A stretch of 64,000 nucleotides of DNA from Leminorella richardii (GCF_900478135.1 NZ_LS483470.1:3185001-3249000), one strand, 5' to 3'; positions 8,853 to 18,360 are shown, counted from the stretch's first letter. A program made the numbers and translations. The notes: generated from the sequence alone by a model not told the origin.

Positions 8853-10967
8853 TTACTCTTCAGTTGCGGCGGGTGCATCAGAAGCCGTCATCGCTTCTTT
8901 GATGCTCAGGCGAATACGGCCCTGACGATCGACTTCCATCACCTTGACCTGTACTTCCTGACCCAGCTGCAGGTAGTCAGACACTTTCTCTACGCGCTTG
9001 TCAGCGATTTGAGAAATGTGAACCAGACCTTCCTTGCCACCGACGATAGAAACAAAGGCGCCGAAGTCAACGATGCGGGTGACTTTACCCGCATAGACGC
9101 GGTTAACTTCAACGTCAGCCGTGATCTCTTCGATACGGCGAATAGCGTGCTTCGCCTTATCACCGTCAACAGCCGCGATCTTCACAGTACCGTCGTCTTC
9201 AATTTCAATAGTCGTACCGGTTTCTTCGGTCAGAGCACGGATAACCGCGCCGCCTTTACCGATGACGTCTTTGATCTTCTCAGGGTTGATCTTGATCGTA
9301 TGGATACGAGGTGCAAACTCGGAGATGTCACCGCGTGGGCCAGAGATAGCCTGTTCCATTACGCCCAGAATGTGCAAGCGCGCACCCTTAGCCTGATTCA
9401 GAGCAACCTTCATGATTTCACGAGTGATGCCTTCGATTTTGATATCCATCTGCAGGGCAGAGATACCTTCGCGGCTACCGGCAACTTTAAAGTCCATGTC
9501 GCCTAGGTGGTCTTCATCACCCAGAATATCAGACAGAACCACAAAGTTATCGCCCTCTTTCACCAGACCCATCGCGATACCGGCAACGGCCGCTTTAACG
9601 GGAACGCCTGCGTCCATCAGCGCCAGAGAGGCACCGCACACGGAGGCCATAGATGAAGAACCGTTAGATTCAGTGATTTCAGACACCACGCGAACGGTGT
9701 ACGGGAATTCATCCTGACTTGGCATAACAGCCAGCACGCCGCGCTTAGCCAGACGGCCGTGACCAATTTCACGACGCTTCGGCGAGCCGACCATGCCGGT
9801 TTCCCCTACGGAGTACGGAGGGAAGTTGTAGTGGAACAGGAAGCTGTCGGTACGTTCGCCCGTCAGTTCATCGATGATTTGCGCATCGCGGGCAGTACCC
9901 AGCGTTGCAACAACCAGCGCCTGAGTTTCACCACGGGTGAACAGGGCAGAACCGTGAGTGCGAGGAAGCACACCGGTACGAACGTCCAGACCGCGAATCA
10001 TATCTTTTTCACGACCGTCAATACGCGGCTCACCGCGAAGCACGCGGCTACGGACGATGCCTTTCTCAATGCTGCCCAGCATGTCAGCGATCTCGCCTTC
10101 GCTCAGAGTAGAATCTTGAGCAACCAGAGCCTGAGTCACGTCAGCCTTGATGGTGTCGATTTGCGCATAGCGAGCCTGCTTGTCAGTGATACGGTAGGCG
10201 TCACTCAGGCGGGCGTTAGACAGCGCGTCAACCTGCCCAAACAGAGTCTGGTTAGTTTCTGGCGCTTTCCATTCCCACTTCGCCTTGCCGGCTTCAGCAG
10301 CAAGAGACTTGATGTTTTCAATAACGATCTGCTGCTGCTCGTGACCAAACATCACAGCGCCCAGCATTTGCTCTTCGGTCAGAAGCTCAGCTTCAGACTC
10401 AACCATCAGCACTGCGCCTTCGGTACCGGCAACAACCAGATCCAGACGGCTTTCTTTCAGCTCGTCGATAGACGGGTTCAGCACATAGCTGTCGTTGATA
10501 TAGCCAACGCGAGCCGCGCCGATAGGGCCGCTGAACGGAACACCAGACAGGGTCAGTACAGCAGAAGCACCAATCATCGCGACGATATCTGGGTTAACCT
10601 GTGGGTTAACGGAAACAACGGTCGCAATCACCTGAACTTCGTTGAGGAAGCCGTCAGCAAACAGAGGGCGGATAGGGCGGTCGATCAGACGGGCAATCAG
10701 CGTTTCGCCTTCACTTGGACGACCTTCACGACGGAAAAAACCGCCCGGAATGCGGCCAGCAGCGTAGGTACGCTCCTGGTAGTTAACGGTCAGCGGGAAG
10801 AAACCCTGACCTTCTTTTGCTTTTTTTGCAGCAACTACAGTCACGAATACGGACGTGCCGTCCATATCGACCATAACGGCAGCCGTCGCTTGGCGCGCCA
10901 TCATGCCGGTTTCTAACGTTACGGTACGCTGACCATATTTAAATTGGCGAACAATCGGATTCAGCAA
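8853..10967 (-). CDS. pnp: Polyribonucleotide nucleotidyltransferase (PNPase)
   Basis: The 704-residue phosphorolytic 3'-5' exoribonuclease is a core component of the degradosome. Two RNase PH-like domains flank an alpha-helical linker. A KH domain (IGKGGAVIRALTEETGTTI) and an S1 domain (GKVTRIVDFGAFV ... GLVHISQIADKRVEKV) follow. The start codon is TTG at 10967 with AAGGA upstream. The protein then begins MLNPIVRQFKYGQ, matching E. coli PNPase. A long leader hairpin upstream corresponds to the known RNase III autoregulation site. It is co-transcribed with rpsO upstream and nlpI downstream. Confidence 0.97.
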   Translation of the reverse strand: MLNPIVRQFKYGQRTVTLETGMMARQATAAVMVDMDGTSVFVTVVAAKKAKEGQGFFPLTVNYQERTYAAGRIPGGFFRREGRPSEGETLIARLIDRPIRPLFADGFLNEVQVIATVVSVNPQVNPDIVAMIGASAVLTLSGVPFSGPIGAARVGYINDSYVLNPSIDELKESRLDLVVAGTEGAVLMVESEAELLTEEQMLGAVMFGHEQQQIVIENIKSLAAEAGKAKWEWKAPETNQTLFGQVDALSNARLSDAYRITDKQARYAQIDTIKADVTQALVAQDSTLSEGEIADMLGSIEKGIVRSRVLRGEPRIDGREKDMIRGLDVRTGVLPRTHGSALFTRGETQALVVATLGTARDAQIIDELTGERTDSFLFHYNFPPYSVGETGMVGSPKRREIGHGRLAKRGVLAVMPSQDEFPYTVRVVSEITESNGSSSMASVCGASLALMDAGVPVKAAVAGIAMGLVKEGDNFVVLSDILGDEDHLGDMDFKVAGSREGISALQMDIKIEGITREIMKVALNQAKGARLHILGVMEQAISGPRGDISEFAPRIHTIKINPEKIKDVIGKGGAVIRALTEETGTTIEIEDDGTVKIAAVDGDKAKHAIRRIEEITADVEVNRVYAGKVTRIVDFGAFVSIVGGKEGLVHISQIADKRVEKVSDYLQLGQEVQVKVMEVDRQGRIRLSIKEAMTASDAPAATEE

Positions 10968-11046
10968 ACTATTTTCCTTTTTAATCAGAAATCTTCAGGT
11001 ATTTACCTTCGGACATCTCTTAAACAAAATCCCCCGCGTGCTGCCT

Positions 11047-11106
11047 CACGACTAACGAAAGCACTCTCTCAGCAAATAAGCCGAAATAGTATTTTCGTTA
11101 GCCGCG
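11047..11106 (-). promoter_or_regulatory. pnp leader stem-loop (RNase III / PNPase autoregulation element)
   Basis: In the 5' leader of pnp, bases 11047-11060 pair with 11092-11106 (core TAACGAAA with TTTCGTTA, plus GC-rich extension with a G-U pair) around a 31-base internal region. In E. coli the equivalent double-stranded leader is cut by RNase III and then degraded by PNPase to limit its own synthesis. The structure is read from the sequence; the mechanism is transferred from E. coli. Confidence 0.7.
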
Positions 11107-11183
11107 CAATGGTGCACCGGAAGAGCCCAAAATCAATCTGTTATGATACTGCTATTTGTTACTTAATCATAGGTCAGGTCTAG

Positions 11184-11209
11184 AAAAAAGGGGCCTGTTG
11201 GCCCCTTTT
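11184..11209 (-). terminator. rpsO terminator / attenuator upstream of pnp
   Basis: A 10-bp stem AAAAGGGGCC / GGCCCCTTTT with a 4-base loop is followed by a T-run on the minus strand, immediately after rpsO. It corresponds to the rpsO terminator through which part of the transcription continues into pnp. Confidence 0.88.
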
Positions 11210-11227
11210 CCCTGAAACTCATCGAAC

Positions 11228-11497
11228 TTAGCGACGCAGACCCAGGCTGGCAATCAGCTGAGTATAACGAGAGGCGTCTTTACGCTTCAGGTAGTCCAGC
11301 AGCTTACGGCGCTGAGATACCATGCGCAGCAGACCACGACGGCTGTGGTGATCTTTTTTGTGCTCGGAAAAGTGACCTTGCAGATGGTTGATTTGCGCAG
11401 TCAGCAGGGCAACCTGAACTTCCGGTGAACCACTGTCGTTTGCGCCACGGCCGTACTCTGCAACGATTTTAGCTTTTGCTTCAACGCTTAGAGACAT
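11228..11497 (-). CDS. rpsO: 30S ribosomal protein S15
   Basis: The 89-residue protein MSLSVEAKAKIV...LGLRR is almost identical to E. coli S15, which binds 16S rRNA helix 22 and nucleates platform assembly. The ATG at 11497 is preceded by GGAG at 8 bases. A recognisable sigma-70 promoter lies upstream (11575-11603). In E. coli rpsO directly follows truB; here more than 8 kb of unrelated plus-strand genes intervene, so rpsO must depend on its own promoter. Confidence 0.98.
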   Translation of the reverse strand: MSLSVEAKAKIVAEYGRGANDSGSPEVQVALLTAQINHLQGHFSEHKKDHHSRRGLLRMVSQRRKLLDYLKRKDASRYTQLIASLGLRR

Positions 11498-11574
11498 TCT
11501 AAACTCCACTTTATTTTGACTATAAAAAACGGGCGCCGATCTCTAATTCAGCTACCCAATACACAAGCGGCCAT

Positions 11575-11603
11575 ATACTACTCTCCTGCCCCCAAAATCG
11601 CAA
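11575..11603 (-). promoter_or_regulatory. Predicted rpsO promoter
   Basis: On the minus strand TTGCGA (11598-11603) and TAGTAT (11575-11580) are separated by exactly 17 bases, a good sigma-70 -35/-10 pair about 75 bases upstream of the rpsO start codon. Confidence 0.65.
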
Positions 11604-11992
11604 GCGACAAGGCCTGAGAGTGGGAAATTAATTCCTGCGCCGCTAAGGCGTTGGTACAAAAAGGCCTACTTATTTATCATAGCCAATAAAAATATAAACA
11701 TAGTGTAAAAACATCGAAAAATTATCAAAAAACTACTTTTAATCAGGGTGAGAAGCCCGTATCATCCCGAGTCCTAAAGCCTGATGGCAGAAGGCCGTCA
11801 TCTAAGTTTTGGCCTACATGCTTAACCTAACGCTGTCGTTCAGCTAGCAGGTCTTGGCCTAACGCTGTTAGATTTACCATTGGATATAAAATACTAGCGC
11901 TTTGCTCGTTACCTAAAAGACGCTACATAAAAGGACTCGGTCGTACCTCTGGTTCGCCCTGATATCTCCCTTAAGGAAAGAGAAAACATACC
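11604..11992. other. Divergent intergenic spacer between rpsO and the MoxR/DUF58 cassette
   Basis: This 389-base stretch has no credible gene. It contains a direct repeat of CCTAACGCTGT (near 11825 and 11858) and must hold the promoter of the plus-strand cassette. AAGGAAAGAG just before 11993 is the ribosome-binding site of its first gene. Confidence 0.5.
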
Positions 11993-12802
11993 ATGACTGA
12001 TCAACAAGATTCTCATAACCCCTATACTCCCCCAGAAGCCAGCGTTAGCGACGTTGCTGTTGCGCTTGATGAAGGTAATGAAACCTTTATTCCCGGCGGT
12101 CAGGCTGTTCCAGCCGGCGGCGGCGTAAACTGGATTGGCGATGCATGGAACCTGATGAAGCCTAAGCTAGGCATGTGGATCCTGATGGCCGTTATTCTGT
12201 TCGTCATCCTGATGATTGTGCAGATCATTCCAATTGTTAGCCTGCTAACTACGCTGATTATGCCTGTCTTCGTCGGCGGCATCATGTCTCTGTGCGAAAA
12301 GCAGCGTGTCACCGGTGAGTTCGATCTGGGCCTGATGTTCTCCGGTTTTCAAAACAACTTCGGTAGCCTGATCGGCGTTGGCGCAGTGATGTTCGGTGTC
12401 AGCATTTTAGCTGTTATCGTTATGTTCGTCGTTGGCGGCAGCGCTATGATGGGTCTGGCACTTGCCGGAAACGATCCATCAATGGCCATGACTGGTGCAA
12501 GCAGCGGCATGCTGTTCATTGGTATCATCCTGATGTTTGCCATCATGATGGTTGGCTATGCGTTAACCTGGTTTGCTCCTGCACTTATCGTGCTGCACAA
12601 GCTGCCTCTGGGCCAGGCTATCTCTATGAGCCTGTCCGCCGTGAAGAAAAACATTCTGCCGGGTCTGGTGTTCTTTATCGTCATCAGTATCGTCATGGTA
12701 GTTTCCATGATCCCGTTCGGCTTAGGCCTTCTGGTCACTATGCCGCTGATGCTGGCCACTTACTACACCAGCTATCGTAACCTGTTTATCGCTCAGCGCT
12801 GA
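11993..12802 (+). CDS. Polytopic membrane protein, BPSS1780/YciC-like
   Basis: The 269-residue protein has a soluble proline-rich N-terminus (residues 1-50) and then five to six hydrophobic segments (about 60-82, 85-100, 120-145, 170-195, 225-255). The start VNWIGDAWNLMKPKLGMWI resembles the BPSS1780 family of inner-membrane proteins with no known function. It is the first gene of a plus-strand cluster and is separated from the second by a 47-base gap with a strong hairpin. Its role in the cluster is unknown; a membrane partner of the MoxR/DUF58 system is a reasonable guess. Confidence 0.65.
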   Translation: MTDQQDSHNPYTPPEASVSDVAVALDEGNETFIPGGQAVPAGGGVNWIGDAWNLMKPKLGMWILMAVILFVILMIVQIIPIVSLLTTLIMPVFVGGIMSLCEKQRVTGEFDLGLMFSGFQNNFGSLIGVGAVMFGVSILAVIVMFVVGGSAMMGLALAGNDPSMAMTGASSGMLFIGIILMFAIMMVGYALTWFAPALIVLHKLPLGQAISMSLSAVKKNILPGLVFFIVISIVMVVSMIPFGLGLLVTMPLMLATYYTSYRNLFIAQR

Positions 12803-12814
12803 TTATTCAGGACT

Positions 12815-12838
12815 AAAGCCGGGCACTCGCCCGGCTTT
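12815..12838 (+). terminator. Intercistronic hairpin after the first cassette gene
   Basis: A perfect 10-bp stem AAAGCCGGGC / GCCCGGCTTT with a 4-base loop lies between two same-direction genes. Only a short T-run follows, so it probably attenuates rather than fully stops transcription into the RDD gene. Confidence 0.6.
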
Positions 12839-12849
12839 ATGCGATAACA

Positions 12850-13539
12850 ATGCTTGATACAGTTCGCGACGTTACCACTCCTGAGCTGATTGAAATTCAG
12901 CTCCACCCTGCGGGTTTTCTGTCCCGCGGCTTTGCTTTCCTGATAGACACACTCATTCGCTGGACGCTCATTGCCATGCTGGCCATCCCTGTCCTGCTTC
13001 TGGGCAAAATGGGCATTGGCATCGGCCTTATTATTCTGTTTCTGGTTGAGTGGTTTTATCCGGTATTCTTTGAAGTTTTGTTTAACGGCAAAACCCCCGG
13101 TAAGCGGCTAGCCGGGCTTAAAGTTCTGCACGACAACGGAACGCCGATAGGCTTAAGCGCCTCGATTATTCGCAACTTTTTGCGCTTTGCCGACTTTCTT
13201 CCCCTTTTCTATTTCTTTGGCCTGACATCGATGCTGGTCAACAAAGAGTTTCGCCGTCTAGGCGATATTGTGGCGGGAACCATCGTTGTTTACAGCGTGC
13301 CGCCTATTTCCTATTTTAGCGTGCCGCCTGCTCTACCTTTGCAGCCGGATTTTCCGCTTTCAAGAGAAACACAGAAGGCCGTCGTCTCTTTTGCCGGTCG
13401 TTCATCGGGGTTAACCGGCCCGCGTCAGGAAGAGCTGGCGTCGCTTCTACCTACGCTGTCCAAGCCTGAGGGCGAAGCGCTGCAGGGCGCGGCTCGGCTT
13501 ATCGGCATCGCTAATTTTCTGATAGGCAGGAAGCCATGA
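12850..13539 (+). CDS. RDD-family membrane protein
   Basis: The 229-residue protein shows the RDD signature: an Arg-containing first helix (GFLSRGFAFLIDTLIRW), a central NGKTPGKRLAGLKVL segment and the third helix Asp region (FRRLGDIVAGTIVVY). There are three to four transmembrane segments in residues 25-155, followed by a cytoplasmic tail of about 75 residues. RDD proteins have varied or unknown transport roles. Here the gene overlaps the next one by 4 bases (ATGA), which ties it to the SpoIIM/DUF4129/MoxR/DUF58 cluster, a combination seen in many bacteria. Confidence 0.85.
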   Translation: MLDTVRDVTTPELIEIQLHPAGFLSRGFAFLIDTLIRWTLIAMLAIPVLLLGKMGIGIGLIILFLVEWFYPVFFEVLFNGKTPGKRLAGLKVLHDNGTPIGLSASIIRNFLRFADFLPLFYFFGLTSMLVNKEFRRLGDIVAGTIVVYSVPPISYFSVPPALPLQPDFPLSRETQKAVVSFAGRSSGLTGPRQEELASLLPTLSKPEGEALQGAARLIGIANFLIGRKP

Positions 13540-14528
13540 AGCAGACGCGATTTGAAGCTATGCATGAAGCCGAATGGGCCGAATTTGAAGGCTGGTTGAC
13601 TCACCGCAAAAAAAACACCTATACGGCAAACAACCGCACAGAGACATTCGACAGCCACGACATGCCCTCCCGCTATCGCAGCATCTGTCAGCACTTGGCT
13701 ATCGCGCGCGATCGGGGCTATAGCCTGCTGCTGATCGACAGGCTGCACGGAATAGTGCAGCAGGGTCACGACGAGCTTTATCGCGCCAACAGCGGCATCA
13801 GTCAAAGAATGTACGACTACGCTATCGGCGGATTTGCCACCGAGCTGCGCGCCAACCTGCGCTGGATCATGCTGTCATTTGCTCTTATCGCCGTGCCCTG
13901 GATAGCGATGATGATCGTCATCAGGATCTGGCCCGACTTTGTTTTTATCGTTATGCCACAGGACGACGTTTACTCCCTTGACGCCATGTACAGCGGTGAG
14001 GACACGTTTAACTATGGCTCGAGCATTTTCCGCGAAGCGGACTCAAACTGGATGATGTTCGGCTTTTATATTTACAACAATATCAGCATTGCCTTTCGCG
14101 CTTTCGCCGGGGGAATACTGGCCGGTATCGGCACGGTTTACTCTCTGGTCTTCAACGGCATTCATCTGGGGGCAGCGGAAGCACGGTTAGTCAACATTGG
14201 TGCGGGTCGCAACTTCTACTCTTTTGTCAGCGGGCACTCCGCCTTTGAAATCGGCGGCCTGATTATCGCAGGAGCGACCGGGCTGAAGATGGGATGGAGC
14301 CTGATAGCGCCGGGTCGACTAACCCGTCTGGACTCACTGAGAATAACCGGTCGTTCTGTGCTGGGGCTTATCTGCGGCAGCGGCGTTATGCTGTTTATCG
14401 CCGCCATGATTGAAGCCTTTTGGTCACCGCACAACTTTCCTTTTGTGTTAAAAATCAGCGTTGGCATTTTCAACCTGCTGCTCATTTTGGCCTACTTTAC
14501 CTTTACAGGGAGGCGCCATGCAGCTTGA
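13536..14528 (+). CDS. SpoIIM-like (stage II sporulation protein M family) membrane protein
   Basis: The 330-residue protein starts MKQTRFEAMHEAEWAEFEGW, the usual opening of SpoIIM/DUF95 proteins in MoxR clusters. It then has five hydrophobic segments (about 110-130, 185-215, 225-250, 270-290, 300-325). In spore-formers SpoIIM works with a peptidoglycan-degrading complex. In gram-negatives the family occurs with RDD, MoxR and DUF58 genes and its role is not established. It overlaps the RDD gene by 4 bases and the DUF4129 gene by 11 bases, so translation is coupled. Confidence 0.83.
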   Translation: MKQTRFEAMHEAEWAEFEGWLTHRKKNTYTANNRTETFDSHDMPSRYRSICQHLAIARDRGYSLLLIDRLHGIVQQGHDELYRANSGISQRMYDYAIGGFATELRANLRWIMLSFALIAVPWIAMMIVIRIWPDFVFIVMPQDDVYSLDAMYSGEDTFNYGSSIFREADSNWMMFGFYIYNNISIAFRAFAGGILAGIGTVYSLVFNGIHLGAAEARLVNIGAGRNFYSFVSGHSAFEIGGLIIAGATGLKMGWSLIAPGRLTRLDSLRITGRSVLGLICGSGVMLFIAAMIEAFWSPHNFPFVLKISVGIFNLLLILAYFTFTGRRHAA

Positions 14529-16047
14529 GAAACTCGCTATTTCGCTTCGCCCTCGCCATCCGAATGAAGCCATCGATCTCGGCATCAGAATGGCAATGCA
14601 CTGGAGTAAATCGCTATACAGCGCCTGGTTCTGCCTAGCGCTGCCGACCATTATTATTCTGTTCGCGCTGGGGCGCTGGATGGGCATTGGCTACTGGGGC
14701 ATCAGCGTCGCTATCTGGTGGATAAAGCCGCTGTGGGACAGAATGGGCGTTTTCGTTATGGCGCGCACTGTCTTTGGTGAAGAACCAACGCTACGCCAGT
14801 GCATCAAGGCTATTCCTACCCTGTTAATGAAAACAAAGCTGCTGCGGGCGCTAACCTGGGCGCGCTTTACCCCCTACCGCTCTCTCACTCTGCCAGTGGA
14901 CGTTCTAGAAGGCGTTAAAGGCCCCGTAGCCCGCACGCGCAGACGCGCCGTATCCAGCTATATCGGCTTTAACGCCATGGTTTTAACGTTCGCCGGTGTT
15001 ATTATCGAAACGATGTTCCCGTTCTGCATCATGGCTCTTTTAGCCATGCTCTCCGTTGACGGCAACGCCATTGCTCCCGACATGTCGATGGACATCCTGA
15101 GCTATCTGCGAAACGATTTCTCTTTAAGCGATCTTACTATCTACGTTTTGGGCATGCTGATATGGGAACCTATTTACGTTGCTGCCGGATTCTCTCTCTA
15201 TCTTAAGCGCAGAAGCGACATTGAAGCCTGGGATCTGGAACTCCAGTTTCGCAATATCGAGAAAAAACACAGCAAAATGCCCTCGGCGCTGTTTGGCCTG
15301 ACGCTGGCGGTTATCACCTCTGTTGGCCTGTTTGGCTATTCTGACAGCGCTTTTGCCGCGAATACCACAGACTCTGCTCGCCAGCAGAATATCGACCTTG
15401 CCCCACAGACGCTAAAAGACATTCTTCAACAGCCTGAATACGGCGGTAAAACCACAAAGAAAACGCCTAAACTGCCTGAGTTCAGCAGCGCTGAAAAGAA
15501 AAAACCTAAAACAGAAAAGATCACCCCCAAAAAAGACTATTCGACCTCAACTTCCCCTGGCTTTGCAGGCATTAGCCAGAGCCTGCTGTGGATCCTGCTG
15601 GCTCTGGTGGTCGCCGCGTTGGTTTATGTCATTATCGTTCGCCTGCCGATTATGCGCGGGAGGCAAGATGTGGACTATCAGCCACCGATTCAAATTGCCG
15701 GGTTGGACATTCAGCCAGAATCGCTGCCGCAAAACCTTGCCGATGCCGCCTTAAGGCTCATCCGAGAAGGTAACCTTCGCGCCGCGCTGAGCCTGCTGTT
15801 CAGGGGTTCACTGTCGGTTCTGGCGCACCGCGATCGTATCGCCTTTCGCTCGTCGGATACCGAACAGGACTGCATTCGGCGCGTTAAGCGCAGTGACAAC
15901 CCCAGCGGCACCTTTTTCATTCAGCTCACCCGACTATGGCTCGCTCTGGCCTACGCCCATCGCGCCCCGGACGTCACAGAGCTGGAGCGCCTGTGCCGTG
16001 AATGGCCCACTCATTACGATCACCAGTCACAGTGGGAGGCGAATTAA
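14518..16047 (+). CDS. Membrane protein with C-terminal DUF4129 domain
   Basis: The 509-residue protein has four hydrophobic segments in the first 250 residues, a periplasmic-looking Lys/Pro-rich linker (about 310-350), another transmembrane helix near 365-385, and a C-terminal DUF4129 domain (AALSLLFRGSLSVLAHRD ... LTRLWLALAYAHRAP). I chose the ATG at 14518 because AGGGAGG lies just upstream and it overlaps the SpoIIM-like gene by 11 bases. An earlier in-frame start gives an implausible N-terminus. DUF4129 proteins resemble transglutaminase-associated membrane proteins of MoxR clusters; function unknown. Confidence 0.8.
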   Translation: MQLEKLAISLRPRHPNEAIDLGIRMAMHWSKSLYSAWFCLALPTIIILFALGRWMGIGYWGISVAIWWIKPLWDRMGVFVMARTVFGEEPTLRQCIKAIPTLLMKTKLLRALTWARFTPYRSLTLPVDVLEGVKGPVARTRRRAVSSYIGFNAMVLTFAGVIIETMFPFCIMALLAMLSVDGNAIAPDMSMDILSYLRNDFSLSDLTIYVLGMLIWEPIYVAAGFSLYLKRRSDIEAWDLELQFRNIEKKHSKMPSALFGLTLAVITSVGLFGYSDSAFAANTTDSARQQNIDLAPQTLKDILQQPEYGGKTTKKTPKLPEFSSAEKKKPKTEKITPKKDYSTSTSPGFAGISQSLLWILLALVVAALVYVIIVRLPIMRGRQDVDYQPPIQIAGLDIQPESLPQNLADAALRLIREGNLRAALSLLFRGSLSVLAHRDRIAFRSSDTEQDCIRRVKRSDNPSGTFFIQLTRLWLALAYAHRAPDVTELERLCREWPTHYDHQSQWEAN

Positions 16048-16049
16048 CG

Positions 16050-17324
16050 ATGTCTGCTGAAAAAGGCAAATCCAGCCTCCCCATCGGGATTATCCTTGCC
16101 GTGCTGCTGGGGATTGTCGCCGTATTCGCCACAGTGATGTATCAGAATCTCGAATGGGAAGAGCAGGAAGTGACGCTTCCCCCCAGCATTAAAGTGCTGA
16201 CTAACCGCTACTACACGGCTGAACAGCTGCTGGAGAAATCGGGCTACCGGGTTCGCCACGCTAACGACGGATTTATTCTCGATAAACTTCCCGCTCAGGC
16301 AACGCTGGTTCTGTTCAATACTTCAGTATTAAAAGACGAAGGCCAAAGAAAGAAGCTGATTTCCTGGGTGGAAAAAGGTGGCCATTTAGTACTGTCTCCA
16401 CGCGTGGATGAAAACAGCAGCGCCCTGTTTGATCTGATGGACGTTTACGTCAAGGATGGCTACTGCGAAGACGACGACAAGTCATGCCAGCGCAGGCTGA
16501 AAAATAAACGAGAGGCTCTTGAAAAAGAGGATGCCGCTCAGGAAGACAGTCCGAAAGAAACGCGTCCATCTTCATCAACAGCCAGTACGTCCATTCGCTT
16601 TGAAGGTGACAAAATGAACGTTGATGTCGCCAGAACTCAGCGTTTCTACGTTGATAGAGATCAGTTTGAAGAGAACGTCAATGACGTAGGCAAGAGCGAC
16701 TGGCAGATCATCAGCCGGTTTAGCATCAAGCAAGGGAAGGTCACGATTGTACCGCTGTCGCTGTTTACCAATACCAATATCAAACGCTACGACCACGGAA
16801 AGCTGTGGCTGCACATCGCCACGCTGCCGAACAGGGACGACACGGTCTATCTGGTGCGCTACATTTCGTTTCCTAACCTGATCCATTGGCTGTCAGACAA
16901 AGCGCCGTACACACTGGCCGCTCTTATTCTGTGCATCCTGCTGATCCTCTGGCGATACGTGCCGCGTTTTGGCGCCCTGATCCCAACGCCTCCGCCAGTG
17001 CGCCCTAGCCTGACAGAGCACCTCAAAGCGGTTGCAGCCTTCCTGCTTAGAAACCGCAACTACAACCGCCTGCTGGGGCACCTGCGGGAAGAGACGTTAC
17101 AGCTATTGCAGCCGCTGAGAATTCACTACCCCGGTAGCCACAGCGACGCTGAACTGCTGGCTCAGCTAACGCAGTGTGATATCACCGCCATTACTCAGGC
17201 TTTTGGAACTCAGGTTCAACAGCTGAATGAATTTACTCAGCATGCCCAGACGCTTTGCCTGCTGATCGATCGTTTAAACGCACTGCAACGCAGTACGAGT
17301 CGGAGATTTAATTATGGAATATAG
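16050..17324 (+). CDS. DUF4350-domain membrane protein
   Basis: The 424-residue protein has an N-terminal transmembrane anchor (about residues 10-28). An extracytoplasmic DUF4350 domain follows, with the typical LPAQATLVLFNTSVL and LISWVEKGGHLVLSP segments, which resembles a glutamine-amidotransferase-like fold. A second transmembrane helix lies near 285-305 and a cytoplasmic tail follows. It starts 2 bases after the DUF4129 stop and overlaps the MoxR gene by 11 bases. It is a conserved member of the cluster with no known function. Confidence 0.8.
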   Translation: MSAEKGKSSLPIGIILAVLLGIVAVFATVMYQNLEWEEQEVTLPPSIKVLTNRYYTAEQLLEKSGYRVRHANDGFILDKLPAQATLVLFNTSVLKDEGQRKKLISWVEKGGHLVLSPRVDENSSALFDLMDVYVKDGYCEDDDKSCQRRLKNKREALEKEDAAQEDSPKETRPSSSTASTSIRFEGDKMNVDVARTQRFYVDRDQFEENVNDVGKSDWQIISRFSIKQGKVTIVPLSLFTNTNIKRYDHGKLWLHIATLPNRDDTVYLVRYISFPNLIHWLSDKAPYTLAALILCILLILWRYVPRFGALIPTPPPVRPSLTEHLKAVAAFLLRNRNYNRLLGHLREETLQLLQPLRIHYPGSHSDAELLAQLTQCDITAITQAFGTQVQQLNEFTQHAQTLCLLIDRLNALQRSTSRRFNYGI

Positions 17325-18360
17325 CTCTACAGACAACTTTTTTAGCGATGCGATACCGCCTAAGGTCGCTGTCGCCCCTTCTTCCGTTCCGTCTATTCCG
17401 ACCACGCCGCAGGAAGCGGGTGAAGTCGTTCAGCAGATAAAGCATCAGATCCACCGCGTGTTTGTCGGTCAGGAACAGGTTGTCGAACAGATCCTCTGCG
17501 CCCTTCTGGCCGGTGGTCACGTTCTGCTGGAAGGCGTGCCCGGGCTGGGTAAAACGCTGTTGGCCAAAGCGCTGGCTCAAGCCTGCGGATGCCAGTCGTC
17601 GCGCATTCAGTTCACCCCTGACCTGATGCCTGCCGACGTCACGGGTCACATGTTCTATGATACCAAGGCGACAGAGTTCATTATTCGCCGCGGCCCGGTC
17701 TTCGCCAATCTGGTGCTTGCCGATGAAATCAACCGCGCCCCGGCAAAAACTCAGGCAGCACTGCTGGAAGTCATGCAGGAAAGTCAGGTTACCATTGAAG
17801 GCGAAACGCTGCCGCTGGCACCGCCTTTCTTGGTTATCGCAACACAAAACCCGATTGAACAGGACGGTACTTACGCCCTGCCGGAAGCTCAGCTTGACCG
17901 CTTCCTGCTGCACGCCGTGATTGACTACCCGACTGAGGCTGAAGAGCGCTCGCTGATCGCTGCCATTACTTTTGAACGCATCGGCGATCGCCTTGATGTA
18001 GAAAGTGTGGAAACTGTCGCCAGTCAGGAAGCCATTGTGGCGCTGCAAAAAATCACCGCCTCTGTTCGGGTTGACGACAGCGTGCTGGACTACGCGCTGC
18101 GCATCGTGCGAGCTACCCGCAACTGGCCCGGCATCGCCACCGGAGCTGGGCCGCGCGGCGGCATTGCGCTTATTCGCGTCGCCCGCGCCAGTGCCATCCT
18201 CGATGGTCGAGATTTCGTTACGCCAGACGATGTCAAACAGCGAGCGCTGGCCACACTGCGTCACCGCATTGCGCTGTCCCCTGACGCTGAAATCGAAGGC
18301 CTGACGGAAGAACACATTCTTAATCGTCTGCTGGAACAAATCGAGGCGCCGCGCAGATGA
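17314..18360 (+). CDS. MoxR-family AAA+ ATPase
   Basis: The 348-residue protein has Walker A GVPGLGKTLL, Walker B LVLADEINRAPAKTQ, sensor ATQNPIEQDGTYALPEAQLDRF and a C-terminal lid. All are features of MoxR ATPases, chaperone-like enzymes thought to mature or activate protein complexes together with VWA-domain partners. About 30 residues at the N-terminus are extra and low-complexity. The gene overlaps both neighbours and is followed by the DUF58 gene. The long reverse-strand reading frame over this gene is a codon-bias artefact. Confidence 0.93.
   Translation: MEYSSTDNFFSDAIPPKVAVAPSSVPSIPTTPQEAGEVVQQIKHQIHRVFVGQEQVVEQILCALLAGGHVLLEGVPGLGKTLLAKALAQACGCQSSRIQFTPDLMPADVTGHMFYDTKATEFIIRRGPVFANLVLADEINRAPAKTQAALLEVMQESQVTIEGETLPLAPPFLVIATQNPIEQDGTYALPEAQLDRFLLHAVIDYPTEAEERSLIAAITFERIGDRLDVESVETVASQEAIVALQKITASVRVDDSVLDYALRIVRATRNWPGIATGAGPRGGIALIRVARASAILDGRDFVTPDDVKQRALATLRHRIALSPDAEIEGLTEEHILNRLLEQIEAPRR

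Noticed and set aside
9759..10916. A 385-codon plus-strand frame opposite pnp.
   Set aside because: It is antisense to a highly conserved gene and its product is low-complexity with no family.
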